A stretch of 64,000 bases of DNA from an uncultured Bacteroidota bacterium (GCA_903847205.1 CAINDA010000027.1:1-64000), one strand, 5' to 3'. Numbered from the stretch's first letter, positions 36,277-47,193 are shown. Made by a program: numbers and translations. Notes: generated by a model from the sequence alone, not told the origin.

Positions 36277-38820
36277 ATGGCAGACGGAGAAAAAATTATT
36301 AAGATTGACATTGAGGAAGAAATGAAATCCGCTTACATTGATTATTCGATGTCAGTAATTGTTTCGCGTGCATTACCTGATGTTCGTGACGGTTTGAAGC
36401 CTGTTCATCGCAGGGTGTTATATGGAATGCTTGATTTAGGGGTTATGTCAAATAAGCCGCATAAAAAATCTGCTCGTATTGTAGGGGAAGTACTTGGTAA
36501 ATATCACCCTCATGGTGATACTTCAGTATATGATGCAATGGTGCGTATGGCTCAGGATTGGAGTCTGCGTTATCCATTGGTTGACGGGCAGGGTAACTAC
36601 GGTTCTATTGACGGCGACAGCCCTGCAGCAATGCGTTATACCGAAGCACGTTTGAAAAAAATTGCTGAGGAAATGCTGAACGATATTGAAAAAGATACTG
36701 TTGATTTCCGCCCTAATTTTGATGACAGTTTAACAGAGCCTACTGTACTTCCTACGCGCATTCCTCAACTTTTAATTAACGGTGCTTCCGGTATTGCTGT
36801 AGGGATGGCCACTAATATGCCTCCACATAATTTAACTGAAATTGTGAATGCAACAATCGCATATATAGATAACCGCGAAATTGATATTGCCGGATTAATG
36901 CATTATGTGAAGGCACCGGATTTCCCAACTGGAGGTATTATTTATGGTTACGAAGGTGTGAAAGATGCATTTGAAACCGGACGCGGAAAAATTGTTATGC
37001 GTGCCCAGACAAATGTTGAGGTTACTGAAGGAGGCCGTGAACGGATAATCGTTAACGCTATTCCTTATCAGATAAACAAAGCAGAGATGATCCGCAAAAC
37101 AGCTGATCTGATTAATGATAAAAAAATTGAAGGTATCTCTGATATCCGAGATGAATCGGACAGAGACGGAATGCGCATTGTATATGAAATAAAACGTGAT
37201 GCCATCACAAATGTGGTATTAAATAATTTATTCAAATATACTGAGCTGCAAACATCATTCAGTGTAAACAATATTGCATTGGTAGGCGGACGCCCGATGA
37301 TGCTGAATTTGAAGGATATGTTAGTTCATTTTGTTGCGCATCGCCACGATGTTGTTACACGAAGAACTAAGTTCGAATTAATACAAGCTGAAAAACGTGC
37401 GCATATCTTAGAGGGTTATTTAATTGCTTTAGATCATTTAGATGAAGTAATTAAGTTAATCAGGGCATCATCAACCCCGAGTGAGGCTCAGGACGGTTTA
37501 ATGAGCAACTTTGGATTGAGCGAATTGCAGTCGAAAGCAATTCTTGAAATGCGTTTAAGAGTACTTACCGGTTTAGAGAGAGACAAAATAAAATCGGAGT
37601 ATGAAGAATTAATGAAACTGATTGAATACTTGAAATCAATTTTGAATGATGAATCTCTGAGAATGAAAATTATCAAAGATGAACTTCTTGAAATCAAAGA
37701 TAAATACGGCGATGAACGTAAAACTGAAATAGTTTATGCTTCGGGTGACTTTAAAATTGAAGATATGATTGCCAATGAAGAAGTGGTAATTACCATTTCC
37801 CACATGGGGTATATCAAACGTACTATGCTGTCGGAATACCGGACACAGGCACGCGGCGGAAAAGGTGCCAAAGGCAGTACAACCCGTGACGAAGATTTTA
37901 TTGAGCATTTATTTATTGCTTCAACACATAATTACTTAATGCTGTTCACTGAGCAAGGCCGCTGTTTCTGGATGCGTGCATTTGAAGTGCCGGAGGGAAC
38001 ACGCCAATCTAAAGGCCGTGCTATCCAAAACCTGATTAACATACCATCAGATGATAAAGTAAGAGCTTTCATAAATGTGAAAAGCCTTTCGGATGAGGAA
38101 TACATCAATAATAATTTTATTATCATGTGTACCAAAAACGGAATTATCAAGAAAACCACATTGGAATCTTATTCGCGTCCGCGCCAAAATGGCATCAATG
38201 CAATTACTGTGCGCGAAGGCGATACACTATTGGAAGTATTATTAACGGATGGTAAAAACGAAATAATGCTTGCTTCAAAAGCAGGAAAAATTGTCCGCTT
38301 TAATGAAGCCAATGTGCGACCAATGGGACGTAACGCTTCTGGGGTGAGAGGTATTAATATCGGCGATGCAAAAGATAATGAAGTAATAGGTATGATTGCA
38401 ATTTCTGATCCTTTAAGCAATGTGATGGTGGTATCTGAAAAAGGATACGGCAAACGTTCGGATATTGAGGAATACCGCGTTACTAAACGCGGCGGTAAAG
38501 GTGTTAAGACAATTAACATCACCGATAAAACCGGTAATCTGATTGCTATTAAAGATGTTACTGATAAAGACGGTTTAATGATTATCAATAAATCAGGTAT
38601 AATTATCCGTTTAGCGGTTTCTGAACTTCGTATTATCGGCCGTGCTACGCAAGGCGTTCGGTTAATTAATATGAAAGCAACAGATGAAATTGCTGCTGTC
38701 AGTAAAGTTGATATAGCTGAAGTAATAGAAGAAGAGGTTAATCCTGAAAATGGAATAGAAGGAGACGGAACTAACGAATCGGCTTCTCCTGATTCTGAGC
38801 CGAACAGTAATGTTGAATAG
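36277..38820 (+). CDS. gyrA: DNA gyrase subunit A
   Basis: Type II topoisomerase subunit that introduces negative supercoils with GyrB. The 847-residue product has the winged-helix/tower breakage-reunion domain with the catalytic Tyr121 (AMRYTEARL) and the C-terminal beta-pinwheel with a GyrA-box, QARGGKG, in the first blade, which marks gyrase rather than Topo IV. In the quinolone pocket it has Thr82 and Asp86; as I recall, Thr82 is the normal residue in Flavobacterium, so no resistance is implied. The tail is acidic. A 21/42-bp repeat array begins 209 bp downstream. Confidence 0.97.
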   Translation: MADGEKIIKIDIEEEMKSAYIDYSMSVIVSRALPDVRDGLKPVHRRVLYGMLDLGVMSNKPHKKSARIVGEVLGKYHPHGDTSVYDAMVRMAQDWSLRYPLVDGQGNYGSIDGDSPAAMRYTEARLKKIAEEMLNDIEKDTVDFRPNFDDSLTEPTVLPTRIPQLLINGASGIAVGMATNMPPHNLTEIVNATIAYIDNREIDIAGLMHYVKAPDFPTGGIIYGYEGVKDAFETGRGKIVMRAQTNVEVTEGGRERIIVNAIPYQINKAEMIRKTADLINDKKIEGISDIRDESDRDGMRIVYEIKRDAITNVVLNNLFKYTELQTSFSVNNIALVGGRPMMLNLKDMLVHFVAHRHDVVTRRTKFELIQAEKRAHILEGYLIALDHLDEVIKLIRASSTPSEAQDGLMSNFGLSELQSKAILEMRLRVLTGLERDKIKSEYEELMKLIEYLKSILNDESLRMKIIKDELLEIKDKYGDERKTEIVYASGDFKIEDMIANEEVVITISHMGYIKRTMLSEYRTQARGGKGAKGSTTRDEDFIEHLFIASTHNYLMLFTEQGRCFWMRAFEVPEGTRQSKGRAIQNLINIPSDDKVRAFINVKSLSDEEYINNNFIIMCTKNGIIKKTTLESYSRPRQNGINAITVREGDTLLEVLLTDGKNEIMLASKAGKIVRFNEANVRPMGRNASGVRGINIGDAKDNEVIGMIAISDPLSNVMVVSEKGYGKRSDIEEYRVTKRGGKGVKTINITDKTGNLIAIKDVTDKDGLMIINKSGIIIRLAVSELRIIGRATQGVRLINMKATDEIAAVSKVDIAEVIEEEVNPENGIEGDGTNESASPDSEPNSNVE

Positions 38821-39029
38821 TTATTAGTTCATTTGTCATTTGTTTATTTGTCATTATTTCATTGGTTTATTAGTCTATAGGAAATTGGCAATGTGAAATT
38901 ATCTCCCTTTGGCGCATAATTTTTGTCTGCAAAGAAGCAGGAAGCAAAGAAAGATGTGTTGAAGGGGGATAAAAAAGCAGGTTTAAGAATAATTGTTTTT
39001 CTGAAATCGTTAAAAAGAGCCATATTTTT

Positions 39030-39456
39030 GCTTCCTGAGCATCATTGAAAGCCTCCTGAACATGATTTTTTGCTTCCTGAGCATCATAGTAAGCTTCCCG
39101 AACGATATTTTTGCTTCCTGAGCATCATAGTAAGCTTCCTGAACGATATTTTTGCTTCCTGAGCATCATTGAAAGCCTCCTGAACATGATTTTTTGCTTC
39201 CTGAGCATCATAGTAAGCTTCCCGAACGATATTTTTGCTTCCTGAGCATCATTGAAAGCATCCCAAACATGATTTTTTGCTTCCTGAGCATCATAGTAAG
39301 CTTCCCGAACGATATTTTAGCTTCCTGAGCATCATTGAAAGCATCCCAAACATGATTTTTTGCTTCCTGAGCATCATAGTAAGCTTCCCGAACGATATTT
39401 TAGCTTCTGGAGCATCATGGTAAGCGTCCCGAACGATATATTTTGCTTCCCGGGCT
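39030..39456. repeat. Tandem array, about 20 half-units of 20-21 bp (10 units of about 42 bp)
   Basis: Half-units alternate between GCTTCCTGAGCATCAT-type (21 bp, ending TGAAA or AGTAA) and GCCTCCTGAACATGAT-type or GCTTCCCGAACGATAT-type (20-21 bp, ending in a T-run). Nearly every half-unit begins GCnTCC. Neighbouring longer blocks are identical, implying recent duplication of 83-84-bp pairs. No unique spacers; not CRISPR. It lies between gyrA and the M16 peptidase gene. The flanks (38821-39029 and 39457-39697) hold a TTTGTCATTTGT-like phrase at 38826-38860 and otherwise nothing I can name. Confidence 0.92.
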
Positions 39457-39697
39457 AAATATTAAGACTACAAAATAATATTTCGTTACTTTCTAAACCT
39501 CATTATATGTTTTAGTAAAAGCATTTTTACTTCGTGCTTATCTGGAATTACAATCCTATAATAAAAAGGCCACAATTGCAATTAAAAATCATGGAGTAAT
39601 TCTTCTTTAAAAAAGTCCTTTACTATCATTAATTAATCTATAGTAATTCTAAATTATCTTTTCAATATTCAGTCTGTTTAACGGAACTGTTTTTTTT

Positions 39698-39705
39698 TAT
39701 CTTTG
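39698..39705 (+). promoter_or_regulatory. -7 box for the M16 peptidase
   Basis: TATCTTTG ends 58 bp before the ATG at 39764. This supports the ATG over a TTG at 39725, which would add 13 residues before the signal peptide. The -33 element is not clear. Confidence 0.45.
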
Positions 39706-39763
39706 TGCGCAAATTCTACAATTTTTGAATCTACTTATTCCAAATTATAAACAAAAAATTCCT

Positions 39764-42631
39764 ATGAAAAAAACGTTTAAAATCGTCTGCAATCTAGTGG
39801 CTTTGCTGGTTGTATCCGCAGCAAATAATAGTCATGCACAGCCTCTGTTGGTTGAAACTGTTCCGGCACGGCCCGACGGCATGTCAATACCTTATGAAAA
39901 ATACAAACTTCCGAACGGGTTGACAATAATAGTTCACGAAGATCATTCAGATCCAATTGTAAATATCCAGGTAACTTATAAAGTTGGTTCTGATCGCGAA
40001 AGTATCGGCAAATCAGGATTTGCACATTTTTTTGAACACATGATGTTCCAGGGATCTTCACACGTAAAAGATGAAGAGCATTTTCATATAGTTTCAGCAG
40101 CCGGCGGTAATATGAACGGAAATACAACCCGAGACCGAACTGTTTATTATGAAACACTGCCCAGCAACCAGCTTGAAGTTGCTCTTTGGCTAGAGTCGGA
40201 CAGAATGGGCTTTTTGTTAGATTCACTCACTCAAAAAAAATTCGAAAGCCAGAGAGATGCTGTAAAAAATGAAAAAGGGCAGGGCGATAATCGTCCTTAT
40301 GGACTTTTAAGTGAAATAAAAGATCAAACTCTGTACCCATTAAAACATCCTTATAACTGGCCAGTTATAGGTTTTGTTGACGACTTGAACAGAGCGAGTT
40401 TGAATGACGTTAAAAACTTTTTTCTTCGCTGGTACGGGCCAAACAATGCTATTCTTAATGTATCAGGTGATGTTGATCCAAAGGAAGTAGTTCGTTTAGC
40501 TGATAAATATTTCGGCGCTATTAAATCATGTCCGGAAGTAAAGAAGATGAAAATTACCCCTCCAATGCTTCCTGCTGATAAATATGCAAGTTTTAAAGAT
40601 AATATTTATCTGCCTTTAAATTACAGAGTTTATCCTACTGTGCCAAAATATCACAGAGATGAAGCAGCTCTTGAACTGTTAGCTTCAATAATGGGAGACG
40701 GCAACAATTCTATTTTCTATAAAAATTTCATAAAAAGCAAGCTGGCTCTTCAGGCAGGTGTTAGTTATGAAGGCAGCGAGCTTGCAGGTGAGCTTTCAAT
40801 GTATGTGCTGGCATACCCTCCGGATGATTTTAATTTTCAAAAAATGTTCAATGAAACGGATGGAAAAGTAAAAGCCACAATTGACGAGTTTGAAAAAAAC
40901 GGCATAACTGATGAAGCTCTTCAAAGAGCAAAAGCAAAAAAAGAATCGCAGATTATAGGCGAAGGCGAAAATGTTGAAAGTAAAAGTTATATGCTTGAAG
41001 AGTGGGAAAGACTAGTAGGCAAGCCTTTTAATTTATCGGATGATTTAGATCGGTTTAATAAAGTAACTAAAGAAGATTTAACCCGTGTATTAAATAAATA
41101 TATAAAAGGTGCAGGTGCTGCAGTTGTTGATGTTTACCCTAAAATGGCATCGAAAGATACTGCAAAAAGCTATAATCCTTATGCAGGTATGAAGCTTGGT
41201 GATGACCCCGAGTATGCTAATCTAAAATATATTATGCCTGTGGATAATTTTGACAGAAGCAAACATCCTGAAGGAACGGCATCAAAAACACCAAAAGTTC
41301 CTGAATACTATACACATGATATGAAAAACGGACTAAAAGTGTTAGGCACAATGGAAGCTGAAACACCTAAAGTTGTTATATATATGCAGATAGAAGGCGG
41401 TGATCTTGTTTTAAAACCGGAAGAAACAAAAAAAGTTGGGATTTCAGAACTTACTGCTCAGATAATGAATGAGGGAACTCAAAATTATACTACAGAGCAA
41501 ATCAGTGCGGAACTCGAAAAGCTTGGCAGTGACATTACTTTCAGCGGAAGCAAAGAAAACACTACGATTACAATTGAATGTTTGAAAAAAAATCTGGATG
41601 CCACTTTAAAATTATTTGAAGAAAAATTACTTCGCCCTAAATTTGATGCTGAAGATTTTAAACGTGTGAAGAAACAATACAAAGAAGGATTAAGGGATGA
41701 AAAAACAAATCCTCAGGTTTTGGCGAGCAGAGCGTATGATAATATTCTTTTCGGCAATTCACCTTTTGGTACTTTCCCGGTTGTTAAAAATGTTGAGAAA
41801 CTGGAACTTGAAGATGTTAAAGATTATTATACTAAATATTACTCTCCATCAGTTACTGCTTTAACATTGGTAGGTGATATTTCAGAAAAAGATGTACTTC
41901 CAAAACTTGAATTTTTAGAAAAATGGGCAGCTAAAGAAGTTATAATTAAACCAGCTGTTGCTGCGCTTCTTCCTGCCGAACCGCAGATTTTTATTGTTAA
42001 CAAAGATTTTGCTCCTCAGTCTGTAATAAGTATGGGATATACTTCTCTGCCATTTGATGCTACTGGAGATTATTTCAAGAATACAATTGTAAATTTTGCA
42101 TTCGGAGGTTCAGGTTTTAATAACCGGATTAATCTTGATTTAAGAGAAGATAAAGGATATACATACGGCATTTATTCTCATTTCAGCGGCAATCAATACA
42201 ATGGCAAATTTACTATTGGTACTTCCGTTAAAAGAGCAGTAACAGCTTTAGCTTTAAAGGAAATTATGAAAGATGCAAAAGAATATCTTGATAATGGTGT
42301 TACAGATGAAGAGGTTAGTTTTACTAAAAGTTCTATTTTAAACAGCGAGGCCCTCAAATATGAAACTCCTTACCAAAAGGCTTTGTTTCTTAATAAAATA
42401 GCAAAGTTTAAACTTGATAAAGATTTTACAGTGAAGCAGGCGCAGGTATTAAAAGGTATGACGAAAGACGATTTTAATCAGCAGATAAAAAAAGCATACA
42501 AGCTTAATATGGCCATAGTAATTGTGGGCGATAAAGATATTATCAAAGACGAATTGGATAAGGTTTTAAATATCAAAGATGCTAACGAACCTCTGAAGTC
42601 AGTTAAAGTAAAAAATTTCACGTTAGATTAA
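39764..42631 (+). CDS. M16-family zinc metallopeptidase, two-domain, exported
   Basis: A 955-residue pitrilysin/processing-peptidase relative with a signal peptide (cut near SHAQ, residue 26). The N-terminal M16 half has the inverted zinc motif HFFEH (88-92), with further ligand Glu in the following helix. The second half (from about residue 520, MKNGLKVLGTMEAETPKVVIYMQIEGGD) is the matching domain without zinc motif, with the RxxxRY-like substrate stretch NLDLREDKGYTYGIYSHF. It probably degrades peptides in the periplasm. It ends with a strong hairpin and is followed by two TPR genes. Confidence 0.92.
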   Translation: MKKTFKIVCNLVALLVVSAANNSHAQPLLVETVPARPDGMSIPYEKYKLPNGLTIIVHEDHSDPIVNIQVTYKVGSDRESIGKSGFAHFFEHMMFQGSSHVKDEEHFHIVSAAGGNMNGNTTRDRTVYYETLPSNQLEVALWLESDRMGFLLDSLTQKKFESQRDAVKNEKGQGDNRPYGLLSEIKDQTLYPLKHPYNWPVIGFVDDLNRASLNDVKNFFLRWYGPNNAILNVSGDVDPKEVVRLADKYFGAIKSCPEVKKMKITPPMLPADKYASFKDNIYLPLNYRVYPTVPKYHRDEAALELLASIMGDGNNSIFYKNFIKSKLALQAGVSYEGSELAGELSMYVLAYPPDDFNFQKMFNETDGKVKATIDEFEKNGITDEALQRAKAKKESQIIGEGENVESKSYMLEEWERLVGKPFNLSDDLDRFNKVTKEDLTRVLNKYIKGAGAAVVDVYPKMASKDTAKSYNPYAGMKLGDDPEYANLKYIMPVDNFDRSKHPEGTASKTPKVPEYYTHDMKNGLKVLGTMEAETPKVVIYMQIEGGDLVLKPEETKKVGISELTAQIMNEGTQNYTTEQISAELEKLGSDITFSGSKENTTITIECLKKNLDATLKLFEEKLLRPKFDAEDFKRVKKQYKEGLRDEKTNPQVLASRAYDNILFGNSPFGTFPVVKNVEKLELEDVKDYYTKYYSPSVTALTLVGDISEKDVLPKLEFLEKWAAKEVIIKPAVAALLPAEPQIFIVNKDFAPQSVISMGYTSLPFDATGDYFKNTIVNFAFGGSGFNNRINLDLREDKGYTYGIYSHFSGNQYNGKFTIGTSVKRAVTALALKEIMKDAKEYLDNGVTDEEVSFTKSSILNSEALKYETPYQKALFLNKIAKFKLDKDFTVKQAQVLKGMTKDDFNQQIKKAYKLNMAIVIVGDKDIIKDELDKVLNIKDANEPLKSVKVKNFTLD

Positions 42632-42649
42632 GAAACTATCTCATGATTT

Positions 42650-42676
42650 AAAATTGCGGCACAATGCCGCAATTTT
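42650..42676 (+). terminator. Terminator after the M16 gene
   Basis: AAAATTGCGGCA and TGCCGCAATTTT form a perfect 12-bp stem with a CAA loop, 19 bp after the stop, with a T-rich 3' side. Confidence 0.8.
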
Positions 42677-42709
42677 AATATTCAAAAATTAAATTTTAAA
42701 GTATTACTT

Positions 42710-43888
42710 ATGAAAAAGAGTTTATTATTTTTAGCAGTTTCGTTTATTATTTTTAATGTTTCAGCACAGCAAAACCAGGTTCAGAATGCAAACAATGCCT
42801 TAAGATCAGGAGAACTTGATAAAGCTAAAAAAGCTGTTGACCTTGCGGCAGAAAATGAAACCACTAAGAATCTCACTAAAATGTGGTATTACAGGGGTAA
42901 AACTTATTTAGCGATTTATGATAATAAAAAGGAGTATAAAGATCTTGACCCGGATGCTGCACTTAAAGCAGTGGTAAGTTTTATCAACTGCTTAAAGGGT
43001 GATAAAGATAATATTTATAAAGACGAAGTAACCGGGCTGCTTGTGGCAAGTGCAATAAGGCTTTACAACAATGGTACAGATGCATACCGCAAAGGCAATT
43101 TCGATAGAGCCACTCAAAGTCTTACCGCAATTTTCGATGTTTTTCCTTTCGACAAAGACAAAGGACTGACAAGAAGCAACATTAGTGTTGAGTCTCTCAA
43201 TTACGATCTTTATTCAATTGCCTTCGACTCAAAAAACTTCGTCAAAGCAAAAGAATACCTTCAGAAATTAATTGATGCTAAATATAAAAGCCCTGAGATT
43301 TATTTAAATATGAGCAGGATTTATCTTAATGATAAGGATACCGCCAAAGCACTTAGCTATATTGAGATGGGCAGATCAATGTTTGATGATAACGTAAAAC
43401 TTATCAATGCTGAACTTTTAATATATATTCAGCAGCATAAAACAGATATACTTTTAGAAAAAATAAGTAAAGCAATTGAATCAACGCCGGATAATGAATT
43501 GCTTTATTATACACAGGGATTAATTTATAATGACAAAAAAGAAGCAGACAAAGCAGAAGCATCTTTTAAAAAAGTATTAGAAATTAAACCTGATCACCTG
43601 GATGCCAACTTTGAATTGGGAAAACTTTATTTTAATAAAGGGGTTGAATGGAATAATAAAGCCAGCAGCCTGCCTTTAAGTGAATCAAAAAAAGCAAATG
43701 AATTTGATGAAAATGCAAAAACTGCTTTTAAAAAAGGACTGCCTTATTTCGAAAAAGCACATGAGCTGAATCCTAATGATATGACAGTTGTTCAATCTTT
43801 AATGAAGGCATACCGGATTACAGGCGACGATGCAAAATTTAATGCTCTTAAAGAGCAGACTGACAAGCTGAAAACAAAAGGCAAATAG
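42710..43888 (+). CDS. Exported TPR-repeat protein
   Basis: 392 residues with a signal peptide (cut at VSAQ) followed by tetratricopeptide helices. Clear units are AYRKGNFDRATQSLTAIFDVFP and ADKAEASFKKVLEIKPDHLDANFELGKLYFNKGVEWNNKA. TPR proteins scaffold protein complexes; the partner is unknown. It is 28 bp upstream of a second TPR gene with similar opening helices (both start with residues like NNA and describe a list of small helices), so they are probably paralogues in one operon. Confidence 0.85.
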   Translation: MKKSLLFLAVSFIIFNVSAQQNQVQNANNALRSGELDKAKKAVDLAAENETTKNLTKMWYYRGKTYLAIYDNKKEYKDLDPDAALKAVVSFINCLKGDKDNIYKDEVTGLLVASAIRLYNNGTDAYRKGNFDRATQSLTAIFDVFPFDKDKGLTRSNISVESLNYDLYSIAFDSKNFVKAKEYLQKLIDAKYKSPEIYLNMSRIYLNDKDTAKALSYIEMGRSMFDDNVKLINAELLIYIQQHKTDILLEKISKAIESTPDNELLYYTQGLIYNDKKEADKAEASFKKVLEIKPDHLDANFELGKLYFNKGVEWNNKASSLPLSESKKANEFDENAKTAFKKGLPYFEKAHELNPNDMTVVQSLMKAYRITGDDAKFNALKEQTDKLKTKGK

Positions 43889-43916
43889 AAAGGAAGGTTT
43901 ATAAAAAATAAATTTT

Positions 43917-45167
43917 ATGAAGAAAATTGTATTTTTATTATTAGCATCTGGTTCTGTTATTACAGGCTATTCTCAAAGATTAAAAGTTAATAACGCGGTT
44001 TATTATTATAAAGATTATACTACTACCAAAGATGCTCAATCATTAAAGCAGGCAAAAGAAAATATTGATCTGGCATCAGTAAATCCCGATACAAAGGATA
44101 AGGCAGAAACACAGGTTACTAAAGGCCAGATATATCTTGCAATGTATGAGGCTGTCAGAAGAACGGAAGAAGAGAAGCTTATGAACATTGCCGATCCCAG
44201 CAAACGTACTTTTGCTGCACTTCAAAATACACCTACAGCAAATCTAGACAGCGCCTACCAGGCTTTTTCAAAAGGTAAGCTGCTTGATGTAAAAGGGAAG
44301 TACAGCACAGAGTTAAAAACGATGGCCAATGTTGAAATTTATTATGATAACACAGGAAGGGCTGATTTTAACAGCAAAAAATATCCTGAAGCTTTAGCTG
44401 CTTTTGAAAGGGCTTATGAAATAGGCGGTAATGCTGATACTACAGTGCTTTATTTCTGCGCTGCTTCTGCCGATTATGCGAATGATTTTAATAAGGCTAA
44501 AAGTTATTATCAAAAAATGATTGATAATAAACAAGGCAGGGGTGTTACCTATTCTTCATTGGTAAATGTATATTTAATGATGAAAGATACAGTTGCAGGA
44601 ATGGATGTATTAAAAAAAGGAAGAGCAGCCTATCCTTCTGATCTCAATCTTGTAATCAGCGAAACTAATTACTTTTTGAGAACCGGTAAAAGCCTTGATG
44701 CTATAAACAATTTGAATATTGCCCTTAAGGCGAAACCAAGTGATTTTAGTTTATACCTGGTGAGAGGCAATGTATATGATAATCTGGCAAATCCTAAAGA
44801 TTCAAAAGGCAAGGATTTGGACAAACCAAAAGACTATGTCGAGAACTTAAAAATGGCTGAAACTGATTATAAAAAGGCTGTTGAATTAAAACCTGATTAT
44901 TTTGATGCCTTGTTTAATTTAGGCGTTTTATACAGCAACAATGGCCGGGTAATAACCAAGCAGGCTGATAAAATAATGGATAAAGCAAAATATACTGCTG
45001 AAAATGCAAAAGCTGATATTGAATATAATAAAGCAATGTCGGTATTGGAAAAAGCTCTTGAAGCAAGCCCAAAGGACAAAAATACAATATTTGCTTTGAA
45101 ACAAATTTATACGCGTTTACAGCTTTTAGATAAGTTAAATGCGATGAACGAAAAATTGAAGAACTAA
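43917..45167 (+). CDS. Exported TPR-repeat protein, paralogue of the upstream gene
   Basis: A 416-residue protein with a signal peptide (cut near TGYSQ) and TPR motifs such as NSKKYPEALAAFERAYEIG and ETDYKKAVELKPDYFDALFNLGVLYSNNG. The C-terminal layout (a TPR, then an insertion with KYTAENAKADIEYNKA, then a final helix pair) parallels the upstream gene. It ends with a good terminator at 45198. Function unknown; an envelope scaffold is an inference. Confidence 0.85.
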   Translation: MKKIVFLLLASGSVITGYSQRLKVNNAVYYYKDYTTTKDAQSLKQAKENIDLASVNPDTKDKAETQVTKGQIYLAMYEAVRRTEEEKLMNIADPSKRTFAALQNTPTANLDSAYQAFSKGKLLDVKGKYSTELKTMANVEIYYDNTGRADFNSKKYPEALAAFERAYEIGGNADTTVLYFCAASADYANDFNKAKSYYQKMIDNKQGRGVTYSSLVNVYLMMKDTVAGMDVLKKGRAAYPSDLNLVISETNYFLRTGKSLDAINNLNIALKAKPSDFSLYLVRGNVYDNLANPKDSKGKDLDKPKDYVENLKMAETDYKKAVELKPDYFDALFNLGVLYSNNGRVITKQADKIMDKAKYTAENAKADIEYNKAMSVLEKALEASPKDKNTIFALKQIYTRLQLLDKLNAMNEKLKN

Positions 45168-45197
45168 AGGCTTCCACCTTAGTTTGGATATTTAAAG

Positions 45198-45227
45198 CGG
45201 GGAACTCAAAAGGTTCTCCGTTTTTTT
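45198..45227 (+). terminator. Terminator of the TPR operon
   Basis: CGGGGAAC pairs with GTTCTCCG (one G-T pair) over a short loop and is followed by seven T residues, 31 bp after the stop. Confidence 0.8.
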
Positions 45228-45249
45228 GTTGATACAAATTAAAGTAGTG

Positions 45250-46535
45250 TCATTTCAAATTCTTTTCAATTACAGCTCCGTTTTTAAAAATTACTTCTCC
45301 TTTTTTGCCTAAGAAACGCTGGAGTCTGTTTTTCTTTCCTTTGGTTTTTATGCCCAGCCATTTTTGGCCGGCACTTGTAATGGTGCCGCCGTCAACAATT
45401 AATTGAGCACCTCTTTTAACAATAATTTCAGCCTGGTCAGGCATTAAAATTTTTCCTGTTACAGTCAGGGTTTTTCCGGATTCGATAACTAAATCGCTGT
45501 ATAATCTGATATCGAAATTCCAGACTTCATTTTTATTTACTTTCTGTGGCTTTTCATTATAAGGGCTGTCTTTCACATATTTCCTAATTGATTTAATCGA
45601 CAAAGCGCGGTGCATTTTTCCGATCTGCATAGGTGAAAAATAATATCTCACTAAATTATCCCCGCCCATAATATTATTTGTGCAGGTGTTTTTGCCTGGG
45701 GTTATTTTGCAGGCGAAACTTCCTCTTTCCCAGCAATAGGCCGGAGGATTGGGGCCGAATAAATCATAAGATATTCGGGATCGGAAGCATCGCATGTTTC
45801 GTGGCAGCAGGAAGGATTATAGGTGTGAAATAAATCAAGACAATGTCCGATTTCATGAGCAAGCGTTTGAGAATTTGCATAGCCGATGCGGGCAGTGCTG
45901 ATATAAACACCTTGAGAACCTGATAAGGAAGGAGCAATCTGTCCGCTGCCGTCTTTCAAAACAAAACTGGGAAAAGGAGGAATTGAATATGGAGATGCGG
46001 TGCCGCCGTTGGTAAGGTAAATATTTAAATTATCCAAACGGGAAGAGTCAACGCCTGTTATGTATTTTTCAAGCGAGTTCATTGACGTGTTTTCATACAG
46101 CTTTGTTCCTTCGTAAAAGAATATCCGCCCGTCTAAATCAAAACGGATTTTTGTATCTGTTGGACTTGCCACTCCGGCAATCGGATAAGTTGCTGAATCA
46201 ACATTTGTATAAAATGAGTTGAGCCATTCAATCATTTGATTAAGAGCATCCACAGTTTCTGATGTATTTTGAAGTGTACCCGGCCCGGTAAAAACATTTA
46301 AGGCAATTCTGATATGTTTTATAGGTGTATTATCATCAGGTATATAATTTTCTATCTTTTTATAATGGTTTACGAAATCGGGGTTATTATTTGAATTGGA
46401 ATTGTCGCAGCCGGAAATTATTAATGATTCATCGGATGGGCCTTTTTTTTCTTTCCCGGGAAAACCGGAGCAGAGAATAAGCATTGTGAAAAAGGAAAGT
46501 AAAACTGGTATTATCTGTATTCTATTTGTTTTCAT
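45250..46535 (-). pseudogene. Frameshifted exported metzincin peptidase (M43-like)
   Basis: Two overlapping frames encode one protein. Frame 1 (46535-45702) gives a signal peptide, a pro-region and HEIGHCLDLFH (227-237), the full metzincin zinc motif. Frame 2, after a -1 step at base 45768, gives YDLFGPNPPAYCWERGSF and the Met-turn NNIMGGD with YYFSPMQIGKMHRAL, then a C-terminal domain of about 110 residues. Zinc motif and Met-turn belong to the same active site, so the gene is split by a frameshift between residues 256 and 257. The downstream part shows no other damage, so a recent mutation, an assembly error or recoding are all possible. No classical slippery heptamer is present. Confidence 0.75.
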
Positions 46536-46616
46536 AAACAGGAGGACTGCAATGCAGTAAACAGGTATAAATATAAAAAGAAAAATGGCGCATGTAAATA
46601 TGTAAGTAATGATTAT

Positions 46617-46624
46617 TAATTTTG
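46617..46624 (+). promoter_or_regulatory. -7 box for the DUF4337 gene
   Basis: TAATTTTG ends 41 bp before the ATG at 46666. The longer frame from 46609 would start before this box, so the later ATG is preferred. Confidence 0.45.
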
Positions 46625-46665
46625 CATCCGATTTTAAATTTATAAAAGATTTATTCTCAAAAATT

Positions 46666-47193
46666 ATGGCTGAAGAAAAAAAAGAAAAATGGTTAAATTA
46701 CCTGTCGGCAACAACTGTTTTAATTGCTGTTTGCGCAACATTGTCAACTTTTAAAGGGGGAGGTTACAGTACAAAATCAATGCTGAGCCAGTCAAAAGCT
46801 TCTGATCAGTGGGCGTTTTACCAGGCAAAGAGCATTAAATCGGCGCTGTATGAAATGCAGAAGGAAAACCTGGAGTTAGAAAGAAATAACCTTGCTGCTA
46901 AAATAACTGAGGAAGGATTAGAAAATCGGATTTCTCAATATGATGGGAAAATTAAAAAATATGCTGATGAGAAAGAAGAAATCAGTAAAACGGCCAAAAA
47001 ATTTGAAGATGAACGCGATGAATCAAAACTGCATTCTGGAGCATTTGGGATCGCAGTTATTTTTCTGCAGGTTTCAATTTTGCTTTCTTCGATTGCTGCG
47101 CTTACAAAGAAAAAAATTGTTTGGTATTTAAGCGTTGGGTTAGGACTTTTGGGAATTTTATATTTTATGAACGGTTTCTTTTTATTCTTTTAA
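46666..47193 (+). CDS. DUF4337-family membrane protein
   Basis: From the ATG at 46666 the protein has 175 residues. It has one N-terminal membrane helix (YLSATTVLIAVCATLSTF), then KASDQWAFYQAKSIKSALYE, the hallmark of DUF4337, a Glu/Lys-rich coiled coil (about residues 55-115), and two C-terminal helices (GIAVIFLQVSILLSSIAAL and WYLSVGLGLLGILYFMNGFF). The function of the family is unknown. It is the last ordinary gene before the low-GC cassette-like region. Confidence 0.8.
   Translation: MAEEKKEKWLNYLSATTVLIAVCATLSTFKGGGYSTKSMLSQSKASDQWAFYQAKSIKSALYEMQKENLELERNNLAAKITEEGLENRISQYDGKIKKYADEKEEISKTAKKFEDERDESKLHSGAFGIAVIFLQVSILLSSIAALTKKKIVWYLSVGLGLLGILYFMNGFFLFF

Noticed and set aside
36520-36560. 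Quinolone-resistance change at GyrA Thr82
   Set aside because: As I recall, Thr82 is the wild-type residue in Flavobacterium GyrA, so it does not indicate selection.
39540-39620. Minus-strand gene remnant (reading WPFYYRIVIPDKHEV and on)
   Set aside because: Only about 30 codons are open between stops and no family was recognised, so it is not separable from chance.
45762-45775. Programmed -1 ribosomal frameshift in the metallopeptidase
   Set aside because: No X-XXY-YYZ slippery heptamer and no clear downstream stimulator were seen, so mutation or sequence error is simpler.
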